From contig JAFREE010000032.1 of assembly GCA_019400425.1 (NCBI GenBank), forward strand, positions 1 to 64,000: 64,000 nt of DNA, read 5' to 3'. Shown here piece after piece: positions 20,281 to 32,501 of the stretch (the stretch's first letter is position 1; each line of letters opens with the position of its first letter). Made by a program: the position numbers and the translations under genes. The notes beneath the pieces were generated by a model. It saw only the letters and a list, made by a program, of their open reading frames with translations, was not told where the DNA came from and did no database searches. Origin of the DNA: Hymenochaete sp. R1. Lineage: Eukaryota > Basidiomycota > Agaricomycetes > Hymenochaetales > Hymenochaetaceae.

Positions 20281-23082
20281 TCAACGTTGGTCAGGCGCCG
20301 AGAATGGTCCCGCGACTAGACATAAATTCCGAGGCGTGAATTGAACATCGATGATAGGTGTACGTTTCGTCGGGAAGGTAGCTAGCAAATCGGACCTATA
20401 GCGGTGTCAGTGACTTAAAAGTACTTGACTACAGCCAGAACTCACGTGGCAATGGATTCGCTCTCACTCATTTCCTTCGAAAGTGCGCTAACACCGTTCA
20501 CGCCGTTTATACCATCGGCTTCTCGACCGTTTGTCCTCGCCGGCACTCCGCCAGCAGCTTTAACGTCCCAACAACGCACACTCCAATCGCCTCCTCCAGA
20601 TACTAGTAATGATGACTCATTGCTGAAAGCAAGAGAATAGACAGATGCTGTGTGGCCCGTCATTTTCTTTATCCGCTTCCCAGAACCAAGGTCCCACAGG
20701 TTGATCGCTAAATCTTCTCCTGCACTCGCTAGGTAGCGTCCGTCGGGGCTCATGGCGATGGCAGTAATGGAACCTTGATGGCCTATGAACACTCTCATAG
20801 TAGAGCCTTTTTGTACATCCCACAGTCGACATGTCCAGTCACTCGACCCAGTTGCCAAATATAGTGAATTGGGATGGAATGACACGCACTAAACGAATGT
20901 AAACATAACATAGTCGCGGGAAAAGAATACACTCACATCTACATCGCTCAGATGTCCAGCATATATCCTTAAGGCTGAGACGCGATCCGTTGACCAGAGT
21001 CTCGCAGTCTTATCCCGACTTCCCGTAGCAAAATACGTCCCCAAAGGACTCCATTGGACATCCCAAACAGGATTTTGGTGGCCTCGGTAGGCGACAACGT
21101 TGGTGTAAGTATCCATAGACCACAGACGCGTTGTTGCATCTGCAGAAGCGGAAAGAAGGTATCGGGGAGGTGATGCGGATCCACTTAGAGGATCAAATGC
21201 AAGGGCATAAACAGGGCCGCCGTGGCCAACCAATTTTCGTGTGGTCGCGGCATCCTTTTCTCTGAAATGTTTTAAAGCAGATGCTGAACACCCAATAAGT
21301 AGCAATACACAAGCTCAGTTGTTTGTAATACTGACGGTTTTTGACAGCCTCGGGATCAATGTCGTTCCTTAGTCCTCGTAGCTTCTCGCCCCGGAGGCTC
21401 CAGAGTCGAATGTAACTTTCTGCAAAGCCAACAGCCATGAGCGAAGAGTCTTGCGAGAATGTCACAGATGGTACACTAGTGTACTGTTAGCTCAAAGTAC
21501 AAAGAATGGGCCAGAAAAACATACCCATCGCCAACGTCATGAAGTGTGTATGCACATACACTCGGTAAGGTTCGAGCCCTCGCAGCCGCGACCTGCGGAG
21601 ATTCGGGGTCCTTCTCTAAATTGATAGGAAAAGGTTCGAGTCTAATCCTCTTTCGTGCGTCACGAACTTTCTCGACTTCCCGTTTGACGTCTACCGTTCG
21701 AAAGGATGGTGGAAGGGGAGGTAGGTCGGAAGCTTGTGGTAGGAGTAAATCATGAGCATCCGTTTGCTGAATGCCTTGCATCGCTTCTGCAGTATCTTGG
21801 TCATCTTCTTCTCGTAAAGCACGATCCCTTTCTGCCTGTAAATCCTCATTCATGGTTGCAGGCCCGAGTTTTAGGTTCCCGGTAGATTTGTTAAACGTAG
21901 AAGGGTCCGATATGAGGGTTTTGTTCGATTCTTTGTCGTTTTGAGGTATCAGTGACGATATGAGACCGGTACTTTCTTCCCATGCCCATGTATGGGCAGG
22001 AATAGACGTTGTGCTACTTGAAGTGACTGTGGGATACGCAGTGAGATGTGTGTCAGATAAACAGCTACAACTCTTACCATCAAAGCGGAGGTGGTTGTTG
22101 ACTATCCTCATGACAGCGGTTCGACCCCGCTTACTTTTTTCTCCAGAGAACCCTTCCCCAGACCCAAAACTTTCCCCACCAGCACCTTCAGTTAACCACC
22201 CGACGAGCAGATTGAACCCTGAGCGACTCATACGGAGTATGTACTTTTCGTGTCGAAACCTTTGAGCAAGGTCGTCTGACTGGACATGGGAAGGGAGTAG
22301 AAGTGTAGAGAGTCTTTGTAGAGTCTTCGCATGGGTTGCGTCAAGAGATGGCGAAAACGTTTTAAAGAATTTGATGCCTGTAGAAAGGTCATAAGGAGGT
22401 GAAACGGTGATTCAAAACAGATACACCACACCTGCATCCCGGAATCCTAGTTGTATTAAATCAAGGTAGAAATGGCAGAAGATAGGGAACAATATGGGCC
22501 TGAACTCGGGCTAACTAGAGTTCTTAGAGTAAACCTTTCCAACGGCGTTGCGTATACACTCACCCGATACATGTCCAACGACCCTTCGACCCACACCTCC
22601 AAGTCCCGGAACCCCTCATGTTTGTCCGTCGGGTCCAACGACAGAATCTCATCCGCCCCACCCGGATTTATCGTTTCTATCAACTTCGACACAGACGGCG
22701 CTGTCACGCCGCCGCTAATGAGACTCTGCATCGTCAGTTTCCCGTCCGCGAGTGCGTTCTCGCCGGGTTTGTCTCGTCGTTCCCAGAACGGTACGAGGTG
22801 CTTGCGGAGCTCAGCATCGGAGACGGTTGATTGAATTAGCTCTTGAGAGGCCGCGTCTGCGTTCTCATCGTCCTCTGCCGGGGGACTTGGGAGGCCTAGG
22901 GATTCTCGGAGAGCACGTTCAGCACCGGCGTGCCCACGCTGGTGTAGGTAGTCGAGTACCAATTGTTCAATATTTTCAGTTACATTCTCAACTTGTGTAC
23001 TTTCGGTTGACTCTTGTTGAGGTGGATTGGGTGTTGCTTGAGGTTCAGGGGACTTGGATGGTGCTGGTGTAGCAGCGGACAT
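20281..23082 (-). CDS. TAF5: TFIID subunit TAF5 (WD40)
   Basis: General transcription factor subunit shared by TFIID and, in many fungi, SAGA. The start at 23082 (MSAATPAPSKSPEPQ) follows an untranslated in-frame stretch. A LisH motif sits near residues 34-66 (NIEQLVLDYLHQRGHAGAERAL). The TAF5 N-terminal helical domain follows (MYRPEFRPILFPIFCHFYLDLI, DAGIKFFKTFSPSLD). Six WD repeats run to the C-terminus (RKLVGHGGPVYALAFD, AYRGHQNPVWDVQWSP, YAGHLSDVDCVSFHP, FIGHQGSITAIAMSPD, KMTGHTASVYSLAFS). A Ser/Gly-rich insert lies after the last full repeat (about 20440-20560). A CACGTGA element lies 100 bp upstream. Confidence 0.93.
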
Positions 23083-23395
23083 ATTTGAGATTCTGAGAAC
23101 GAGGAAGTTGAAGGAGAAGCAAGGTCGAATTCTACCTGTCTGTTCTAGCATCGAAACCTACGAAACGCGGCGCGTCAAGAACACGTGATATTCTAATAGA
23201 TAACTTCAAAAAAACGGATCTTGCTTTATTCTCATGTCATTGCTAGTAACTTCGATATAATACACAAGATCCATATTCCGATGAACTATACACAGAACAA
23301 GAAACAGAAACAGAACAAGTCACCGATATCTACCACCACGAGGTACAAAAAATTGGATTGCCATTCTCCGAGAGTTATGTCTAACAGCTACTTGA
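23083..23395. other. TAF5 promoter and noxA 3' flank
   Basis: No exon seen. ACACGTGA at 23181-23188 lies 100 bp before the TAF5 start, next to a GCGGCGCGTC stretch. Confidence 0.5.
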
Positions 23396-25365
23396 TTAGA
23401 AGTGCTCCTTCGCAAACGTGAAGTCAACGTTCGCGCAGCGGGAAGCCAGCGCCGCCTCTCTGACGGCGTTTCCGAGTACGTTGGGCTATATAAAAAGATT
23501 CAGTATAAGACAGTGCATGAAAGAGTAACGACTCACTCCACAGAAGTACGTTCCAACGGTTGTCCTCAACTGCGATTTGCTGCCCGGAAGATATTGACCG
23601 GTCTCGATGGCCGACCTCATCCTAAGGTAAATTTGTTTCCAGTCTGGGCGACCGAACATTGTTCGAGAACGCAAGAGAGTCAGAGGATCGTACTCTGCTC
23701 CGGCATCGTTGATGGCAATGTTCCAGAGCATGTCTTCACCGATCTTCTGCGTCAGGTAGATGTTGATACGCAAGAAGTTCGCTAATAAGTCTCATAAGTA
23801 TGATACATCCATGGCCAATAATATGCAGACTTACGATCCATTTGCGCCTCCTCAACCTCTTGAAGGAGAGTTTGGAACCAACCGAAAGACGGAGCATCAC
23901 GGCAAACCCAGAAGAACTCGACTCGAGTAAGGGCTCCGAGGTTACCGCGTTTCTGACGGTACCAAATATGCTTCAAGATAGACGCGAACGGAGTAACACC
24001 AATACCAGCTCCAACAAGAACAGCAACCTCGACGTTGAAGACATCTTCAGCTGGTGCACCATAGGGACCATCTATGCGGACAGACGGTAACCTCACGCCT
24101 ACTGAGCTGCTATCGATCTCCATAAAATCGCCACGAACTCCATAGTTCTTCTCGTCTTTCACCTCGCCCTTCATTGCATTTTGAGTTAACTGAGCTACGA
24201 CGGACGGCCCGGCTCCCATCAGGTCTCCCAGAGCCCTCGTCCAATCACCAACTTGACGGATATGAACGGAGACGTATTTGTCTTCGGGAGCCGAAGTAAT
24301 GGTGAACTATTCCAAATGAGACATTGAACAATGATGACAAAGGACAGAACAAAACACACCGGATGCCATTGGAGGCTCGAAACTTCCGGAACTTGAATGA
24401 AGAGCCATTGTCCTGCCGTGTACTTGAAGCTGGGTTTGATTATCCTCAACTCCATTGCGCCGCTGGGGTGAACAATGACTTTGTTGAGTTGTGTCGCACG
24501 TCTTGCCCTAAATTCTCTGTACATCCTCTCGCCGAAGTAGATGATACCAGGCCAGATAGTGAATCTCCAGCTTTCGTATCCCAAGCAATGATCGGTCGTG
24601 TAGAACGGGAATACAGTGCTGAAAGCAGGATCAGTCGAGTTACGGACGAAACATCCGGTTGCGTGTGAGTATAGCCCGATCATGAAGAAGAACGCGAGGT
24701 GATGAGTGTACCAGAAGGCCTCAAAGCACTGGTTTCGGATCTTCCTGTGAGCAGTAGTATAGATGAGAACCATGATGAGGAGCATGAAATGTCCGGAGAT
24801 TCCACCGGCTTGATGATAATGAATATCCAAGGCGGTCTGTTTGCGGATTTCTGAAGAGGATATTAACGTTTGAAGGGGGAAAACATTGTAACACAAAATA
24901 CTCACGAGTTCGCTCGACGTTTATGAAATTGACATAGTGAGCGGTAGTGTGGACAACGGCCCAAAAGAACATTTGATACGCGACCTGTCTGTGAAACCAG
25001 ATGTTCTCATCTGCTGGGAAAGCCCACGTCAACTTGGGGCGGACGACGCGGATAATATTCCGTAACATGGGCACGAGGATAAGACCGCCATCGAATGCTA
25101 ACACGAGACCTGCCCCACGAGAGATCCAGACGGACCACTTGAGGGTGTTCAGACCTGCAAGTTTAGCGTTTGTGGCCTGACCATGCGAGTCAGAAACAAT
25201 CCCTCAGAGTGAATAAGAACACAAACACACCTGAGAGTACCACCCATAGATGAAGAAGAATAGATGGAGACCATAAAAGATGATATTGAACGCCAGCTTC
25301 CTTGGGATGAGAAACTCGCGCCTGAACCAGTGTCCGATGGCCGATAGGGCTGATTGGACCGTCAT
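23396..25365 (-). CDS. noxA: NADPH oxidase A (superoxide-generating)
   Basis: Membrane flavocytochrome that moves electrons from NADPH through FAD and two hemes to oxygen. It is used by fungi for hyphal differentiation and fruiting. The start at 25365 reads MTVQSALSAIGHWF. Membrane helices carry the heme histidines (FHRQVAYQMFFWAVVHTTAH, HHLAFFFMIGLYSHATGCFV). The cytosolic part has the FAD motif HPFTITSAPEDKYVSVHIRQ, the NADPH motifs GPYGAPAEDVFNVEVAVLVG and GAGIGVTPFASILKHIWY, and GTYFCGPNVLG near the end, closing with FTFAKEHF. Length and order match fungal NoxA, with no EF-hands (so not NoxC) and no long N-terminal extension (so not NoxB). Regulators NoxR and Rac are not in this window. 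Confidence 0.93.
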
Positions 25366-26369
25366 GGTAAGAGACAAGGGGTATTGCTATACCAGATAGA
25401 CCGTAATGGAGATATGATTTTGTGCAAAATGCAGAAATGAAGAAAGCGAATAAAGTATCTGAAAGCAAAAGTGTCGGGGACCAGCCAGACGTTGAAAAGA
25501 AACGAGAAATGAAAGACGGAGAGAAAGAAAAGTCGAAAGGAGTGGACGGGATTGAAGGGGGAAGGAGGAAGAGGGATGGGTGGGAAAAGGCGTGGGTAGA
25601 GTCGGAGGGATACATAAGTAAGAGGTCCCTCTTGAGAAAGAGAGCTGAACATCGCGTGGCTTGACAACGACAACAGCGCAACAGCGGCGACAGTCGTCAG
25701 GCCCAGCCTCTGAGTCGGACGTTCACAGTAAAAATATCCCGCCGTGCCCGATCCGAGTCCTGGGTTATGGTACCGTATTCGTCCTTCTCTCGCTGCCTTT
25801 ACCGACCGACGTTACAGAGACAGAGCACAATTTGAGAATTATCCGACTCAAGAGTCAAGGATAAGACGACGGGCGCGATCGCCGCATGAGGAGAAAATCC
25901 TCGACACGCTTCTACATTCAATCCATTCCCATCCCATCCCACACCCATACCAATGCCGGACCGAAGGTGCTGCTCTGGGTGTACCGTACCCAGACTCAAC
26001 AGTCTCACAGTTTGTCACTTGCACATAGAGACATTTGATCATCTTCTCTTGTACACGATGGGGCTTTGATCGTCCCCATGCTTCTGTTCATCATTTAGCA
26101 TTCTTGGAAGTTTCGCATCTATTCTTACAATTAGGTCACTTTCGTAATATCAATCCTGCTGCTCCAAACAAGTCGTCTCCCAAGAACAGCCCCGGCCTTC
26201 AACGCGATTGGTTCGATCTCTGCATCCGTCGCCCTCTGAACGCGATTGGCCTATCACTTAGAACAATAACCTCCTGCAATGCGATTGGTCGACCATGGTG
26301 AACAACAGTCATTCTCCATCGCAATTGGTCTGTCTACCCTCCAACCGGTTGCTCTTTATCGTGATTGGT
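25366..26369. other. 1-kb noxA upstream region
   Basis: Intergenic between the noxA start and the MAD2 stop, with both genes on the minus strand. Weak open frames show no conserved content. Its main feature is a five-copy GCGATTGG array next to MAD2, listed separately. It also has an AT-poor, GC-rich patch near 25860-25960. Confidence 0.6.
26204..26368. repeat. Five GCGATTGG (inverted CCAAT) motifs at 38-40 bp spacing
   Basis: Motif copies begin at 26204, 26242, 26281 (all GCGATTGG), 26321 (GCAATTGG) and 26361 (GTGATTGG). Steps are 38, 39, 40 and 40 bp. The sequence between copies is poorly conserved but C/T-rich. On the noxA strand each copy reads CCAATCGC or close to it, a CCAAT box that Hap2/3/5 (NF-Y) could bind. 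The last copy abuts the MAD2 stop codon. Confidence 0.75.
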
Positions 26370-27225
26370 TCATCCTTCATAACGGTAAGCCACCATCGCC
26401 TCCACCCTGTGCAAGTCCGTGCTGAAGCTCCGCAATTTGACCTGTTGGCTCTTACCCGCTTCGATGGCAAGTGGGTCCGTATCAATCCATTCGTCCGCAG
26501 GGACATCTGCAGATTCGGACGTGTACGCAAGGATATTAAACACCGTCGGTTCGTCCATCGTAGGCAGGAAAGTCACAGTAGACACGATCTGCTTGAGAAT
26601 GTCTCGAATTTCAGCTTGAATCTGCGACTCAGGTTTCACCGGCGCGCTATGTGACATTGAGATGATCAGTCAACCTTACGACGGTTCACACGGGTTTCAA
26701 CGTACGGTTCAGATGCGTCGGATGTCTGCCCCTGATTCTGGAGGTGGACGTCAAATACCCAACGCTCCAACGCCGTCCTGGTATCTTTTGAAATGATGGC
26801 GAGGACTAATTGTGTAACACCGCCTGTCAGTAGCCATTCTATGCCCATGCCATCAGCAAAATTCTGGAGAGCAATGACATAAAAAACCAACTTTGGACTT
26901 GTGTAAGAATCCTTCGAACAGAGCATCAGCCCAGTCTAGAGCAGCGGGAAATGATTTTGTGACGCACTTCTCGAGATAGTTCTCTAAAGCAAGGTCCTGT
27001 GTCAACATGACGACTTGACCATACTTCTTAACAAGCTGGAAATCATCTGCTGGATAGACACCTCTTTGATACAAGATACTGCAGAGGATATCAAAATTTG
27101 GAAACGCAGCATTTCTATAATAAGTAGACGAACGTATTGACCGCGAACTTGAAGAAGTCCGTAACTATTGCGGTTGAGCCTTTGAGAGAGATGGCTTGCC
27201 GTGTCGGTGCCTGCTTTGTCGCCAT
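26370..27225 (-). CDS. MAD2: Spindle assembly checkpoint protein MAD2 (HORMA)
   Basis: HORMA-domain protein that binds Cdc20 and delays anaphase until kinetochores attach. Five exons, 27134-27225, 26968-27078, 26892-26911 (20 nt), 26706-26838 and 26370-26646, give 210 residues. It reads MATKQAPTRQAISLKGS, IVTDFFKFAVNTILYQRGVYP, LVLAIISKDTRTALERWVFD, SQIQAEIRDILKQIVSTVTFLP, FNILAYTS and HRVEAMVAYRY (the mobile C-terminal safety-belt region). The 20-nt exon encodes ILTQVQ and is required for frame. The gene shares a divergent upstream region of 320 bp with the Nup155/Nup170 gene. Confidence 0.93.
26892..26911 (-). other. MAD2: 20-nt microexon of MAD2
   Basis: Exon between acceptor GTTCGAAG and donor GTTGGT. 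It encodes I-L-T-Q-V-Q with split codons at both ends and restores frame between LENYLEK and KWLLTGGVTQLVLAI. Confidence 0.8.
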
Positions 27226-27545
27226 TATTGGTTTAGATAAGTAAGAAAGAAAACCCAATCCAGGGTGATCGTGGAGCTTTCAAGTAGGTCAGATGCGGAT
27301 GATGAGCTCAGGACTCTGAGGTCGAGGTCGTGGTGGTCTCTAGCCACCCAACTTGAAGCTGCAGAAGTTGACCATGCACATCATGTAGCCCGTTTTGGGA
27401 ACGCGACGCGATTGTTGGTGATGCCACGTGACCGAGAAGCACTTGTGTTTTTGAAACCTGCAAAACCGTTCTTCATCTTGCACCGACCCACCAGCCTGTT
27501 GCTCCTAGCGAGCGTAAAGCAGTCTACGAACGGTCCAAAGCTACG
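27226..27545. promoter_or_regulatory. Divergent promoter of MAD2 and Nup155/Nup170
   Basis: A 320-bp region between two divergent start codons. It contains GCCACGTGACC around 27424-27434, about 115 bp before the nucleoporin ATG, and an AACGCGACGCG stretch near 27399 that resembles MluI-type cell-cycle boxes. No exon seen. Confidence 0.55.
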
Positions 27546-30500
27546 ATGCCGTATCAACCGTTTGCGACTGCAGGACAGGCTGATGATCAACAGCATGTCA
27601 ACGGCCATGCTTCCTCGTCACGGACCAGAGCTCCCCTCCCTAGGTCCACGCCGCTGGACTTGCCAGCTCTGCAGTCCGCGAGCCGGCTAATCCAAGAGCA
27701 GCTCATAAGAGATGCCCAAATAGTACCTGATGTTGGGGATACGCTGAATGCGGGTAAGTCACGCTCAGCTCCGAGTGAGAAATTGAATCGTATTAACGAT
27801 TTTTTGTGGAATAGGTGGCCAGTCCTCGGCATCGTACTCCGTTTACCCTGGAGACTATCGAGCTCCATTCCAAAAGCGAAAGCACATTGGTATCCCTCCT
27901 GCACTATGGGAACATTTTCAGAGTGAGTTTGAAGCTGGGATTTGACGCTTTCGGCCGTTTTACTAAGGCGAAAACAGCTTCCAGGTTCGAATGTCATATG
28001 GGCATCATGACGGAAATTGAAAGGGCATGGATTGCTTTGGACCACAAACTCTTTCTTTGGGACTACATAGAGGGGTAAGTAGAATCTTTTGGTGTTTTAA
28101 AACGCTTTCATCTAATCCTTTGTGACAGGGGGGACTTGAGCTCCTTTATAGAGCAACCGGATGTCATCACTCATGTAGCACTCGTCAAGCCGAAACCAAA
28201 CGTTTTCGTTGATGAAATCAGCTACCTTCTCGTTATCTGCACGCCTGTGACAGTCATACTTCTCGGCCTGTCTTTGCAACCAACCGCGGGTGCCGACCAC
28301 AAGCAACGCTATGAAATCAGGCTTTACGCTACGGACATGTCCGTTTCAACAGACAATGTTGAAATGTCTTCAGTTGTTGGTACGAGCGATGGTAGGATAT
28401 TTATGTGTGGCGCTGGGGATGGCAACATGTACGAGTTGCACTATCAAGAAAAAGAGGTCTGGTTTGGAAAGCGTTTCCACCTCATCAACCATTCGGCGAG
28501 CGGACTTCCCAGTTACATCCCTCTACTTCGGACTTCTCAGAACGAAGGTAAGCTCGACTTTGTTTCTTTACTCAACACAAGCTCAGCCATTTATTCTAGA
28601 GAGAATCATTGAGTTGGTATCTGACGCGGAACGGGATTGCATCTACTCCCTTAGTGAAAGCAACTGGATTTCTGTCTGGAAGACGGAACCAAACAAAGGA
28701 CTTCGAAAAACACAGACGCTCACGAATCTTCAAAAACAAGCGCAAGACAAAGCGCCGGGGGCGCCGGCTCTATCTCAAGGGCTCCGCCTTCTTTCGCTTC
28801 ACGTCATCAGTCAACGCGAATCCAAATCAGGCGTACAACTCATGGCCTTATCCCAGAATGGGGTGCGCTTGTACTTTTCCACCTTTGCTACAACATATAG
28901 TGGATATGGTTATGCGACACCGCAGTACTCGTCGGATCCCAGACAACTGCATTTGATTCACGTGCGGCTACCACCGATGAACCTCCTTCACCCAGACGAA
29001 CAGTTCGGGCCGCAACGAACAAGGTCAAATGCCTACAACGCTCCAAATCAGCCACCAACAAATCCGAATTCGTGGATTGTCAGGGAGCTGACGACCGCTT
29101 CTTACATAGATGGTCTGCTCGTTGCAGCACAAGGAAGTGATATCGACGGAAAGGACTTCATCCTCGGAATTTCACCGGATTTGTCAAAAATTGGGATGCT
29201 GGGTCAAGCGCAGCCGCAACCTCCTGCTCCTGCTCCTACGGCCCCGTACTATTCGCAACCTCAGATGAATGCATACCTTCCTCAGCCATCGACTTCCCGC
29301 CCCCCTTTAACGGAGCAAGCCACTCTGCTGTATATTGAAGGGACCATTTGGGCCATTGCGGCTTCGAAGAACCGGCTTCAACCAAGCTCGCCAGCATCTC
29401 CGGAGCCTCTTGCGACGAATGAACTGGCAATACAGTGCTCAGTTTCTCCACAAGAATTTATCATTGTCACAAACGTTGGGATAAGTCATCTCGTTAAACG
29501 CCGAACGTTCGATTACCTACGCGATGCTCTTGAAGAGGCGCACTCTGAAAGTAATCTTCAACCGATTTTGGAGTTCAGGGATAGCTATGGACGTGATCAG
29601 ACGTGTGCTATGCTCCTTGCTGTTGCGAGTGGTAACACCTTCCTGTCGTCGGATAGCACAAGGCATTCACCTTACGATGAGATCGGTACGCTGAGTCCCG
29701 AAATAGCGACAATTGCAAGGCAGTCGTTCTACGACCTGGCTGACAGGCCCATTTGGGTCGATAGAGGGTATGGCGGGGATGTACAGGGTAATGTCATCTT
29801 CAGTGGTAGGAGGGAGGGTCTAGCGCTATATTTCGCTCGCTTAGTACGACCTATCTGGCGTTCCAAGGTCACCCAAGCTGGGTTCGTGATTGTTCTTTTC
29901 CTTGATACAATTAGCTAATATCACTCCAGAGTATCGGGCCAGGAATCGAATTTTGACGATGCGATCTTAGTTCCTATACAGAGAAACCTATACGCTTTGC
30001 AGAACATGCTCGACAGCAATCCGCAGCTATTCAGCGCGGCCCCTGGTGAACCTGTAGCTCAAGCCAACCGTCAGAACGTAGAACACGATGCGTGGAAAGT
30101 CGAACAGACATCTGCATCACAGTTACGATCGCTCTTGGGCAGGACCATTGAAGCAATCTCATTCGTCTTGTTGTTGATCGATTACCGTCTATCACACTTG
30201 GTAGAACAGTGTGACGCCGAGATGCGAAATTTGGCCTCAAACATTACGTACGAGGAACTCATTGCGACTGAGAGAGGACTTCAAGTCTCGCGAGCTCTTG
30301 TCAACATTGTTATCAACAGTCAAATAGGTCAACAAATAAGTGTAAGGCTCGTTAAGCTTTTGCTTTCGCTCTCTTGCTAAACGTTTGAATGCAGATCGAT
30401 ACCGTTAGTGAGGTCTTACAGCAGAGGTGCGGTTCATTCTGTGGTGCGGATGACGTGATGCTCTACAAGGCGAGTTTAGGTGGAAGTTTCCGAACAACAT

Positions 30501-32426
30501 TTGCCAATTGATTTTCAGGCGCGCGAGAATGTTCGCAAAGCAGTTGATGTAAGGGACCCTAATGAGAAGCAAGTCATCCTTGGGGAATCTCTTAGGTTTG
30601 TTTGAAGCAAAGCAGATGGTTGATATTGTATCTGACTTCAACATTTTAGGTTGCTTCTTCGTGCGGTGAGGGCCATAGACTTCGAGAAGTTGCGTGAAAT
30701 CTGCGGCGACTACCAGCACCTTTATTATGCCCGAGGTAAGCTGTTGTTACAGCTGGGATGTTAATAATGACTCATATCATTGAAGGCGTCATTGAGCTTC
30801 CTCTTCAGTGGGCTGCGATTGCAGATGAAGACAACATTGGGTTGGAATGCTGGTTAAGTAACAATGAAGCAGATGAGACGCGCTATGCCATCCTCGAGAA
30901 ACGGACAAATTGTTATGCCTTGATCTTGCATTCATTGTCCGTTCTTGATGATCTCTGCTCCTCAAATCCTGGAAAACAAGAGTTCGAAGATGTCCGACAT
31001 CATGCTTACGAACTCGCCTTTTCAAGCGAAGACCCTATGTTCCATTCCCAGTTGTATGATTGGATGGTGACACGAAGCATGACGGATACGCTTTTAGAGG
31101 TAAAATTGTTATATCCTCATTTTTTTTCGTGTCGATGGTCTAATTCTTTTTTCAAAGATACGGCCGCCTTTCTTGGAAACTCACCTTCAACGCGAGCCAG
31201 TGTCTCTGTCCAAGTACGAACTACTATGGCGATTGCATATCAAAAATGAGCAGTATTTACTTGCTGCCCAAACTCTCTCCCTCCTTGCCAAATCACCAGA
31301 GTAAGTATTATTGTAAGAATATAATGATTGAAAATACTAACTTCTCCCTTCTAAGGTTTGATATCTCTTTGTCAGACCGCTTCCAGTACCTTTCTCTAGC
31401 TGTCAGTCATGCAAAATCGCATCCTGTATCCATGAATAATAGGCACGAATCAGCAATCGCTTTTCTATCCGAATTGGAGGATCAACTCGATGTCGTCAAG
31501 ATACAGATAGAACTTTTACAACACTTGGAACCTCGGTTAAGCGAAGGTGGGGAAATTGCTGAAAAAATCTTAATCTTGCAAAAAAGATTGTTCGTCATCA
31601 CCGAGGTGAGTAACGCTGAACACTCCAAATGCATAATATTCATTTTTTATTTAGCTATACCAATACTATGCCGAGCCATTTGATCTGCCGTACTTCAAGC
31701 TGTTCATTCTGCAAGTGTCCGAACATCGCGATGACGCCATCGTAAAACCAATTTGGAACGCTATCTTTGACGATGGTGAGAATCGCTTGACCCTATCCTT
31801 CAAGGAAAAAGATCTCAATACATTGAATGCCTTTTAGCAATGGCCTTGAATTCCGTGGAACAGCAGGCCGACCAAATTTCTTCCACGCTGATTTCGTACG
31901 GGCGAAAATTCTATCCTTCGGAGTGCGCGTTTCCTTTACGTATGTCATTTTACTTTCCCTTTCAATCGTTTTGTCGGCTGAGTACAGTTCAGGTTATGTG
32001 GTCACCTTACTTGTGCAGTTTGCTTTGCGTAACAAGGGCAGTCGACCTTCCGGCTGGGCGCCTAGGGTTTTGAGGGAATGCGAGATTCCATACTCCGAAA
32101 TATGGGAACTTTTTCATGAAATGTATGAATCTCAGGTAAGTACTTCAGCAGTATGCCAGTGGCCTTTATTTTGAAATGTAGCTTCGTCTCAGATTCCACC
32201 CTTCAACGAGCAAGAAAACATACAGCATATTTCATCCGATATTGCCGTTTTGTTGAAGGATTGGGTCGAAGACGCGAGGCGGCCTTCGTCATTGGCAAGG
32301 GAAGAAATCCCTATCGATCTTTTGGATACAACAATTGGAAAATATGTCGAAGAGTTAGACCCGAATAGGAGGGAGACGAGAGCCATCTTTGAAGACGTTA
32401 AAGGTCAACTTCGTCGCTACTGGTGA
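27546..32426 (+). CDS. NUP170: Nucleoporin Nup155/Nup170 family
   Basis: Inner-ring scaffold nucleoporin. The start at 27546 reads MPYQPFATAGQADDQQ. Family blocks: LQSASRLIQEQLIRDAQIVPD, GDYRAPFQKRKHIGIPPALWEHF, RAWIALDHKLFLWDY (start of the beta-propeller), SSVVGTSDGRIFMCGAGDGNMYELHYQ, PDLSKIGMLG and TATLLYIEGTIWAIAA-type strands. A long alpha-solenoid follows to the C-terminal AIFEDVKGQLRRYW. The large exon near 28603-29880 has a Pro/Ala/Gln-rich loop (about 29210-29300). Many introns split the 3' half. Convergent with the RING-CH gene (76 bp apart) and divergent from MAD2. Confidence 0.92.
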
Positions 32427-32501
32427 TTATAATGTCATCCTATGATACAGTGTGGATTGTTGTACAGTTGTTAATTAATGCTGTCGAGTTCGCAATAATT
32501 A

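Noticed and set aside
25422..25664. Lys/Glu-rich + strand open frame at the noxA 5' side
   Set aside because: It lies opposite the noxA leader, has low complexity and shows no start context or homology.
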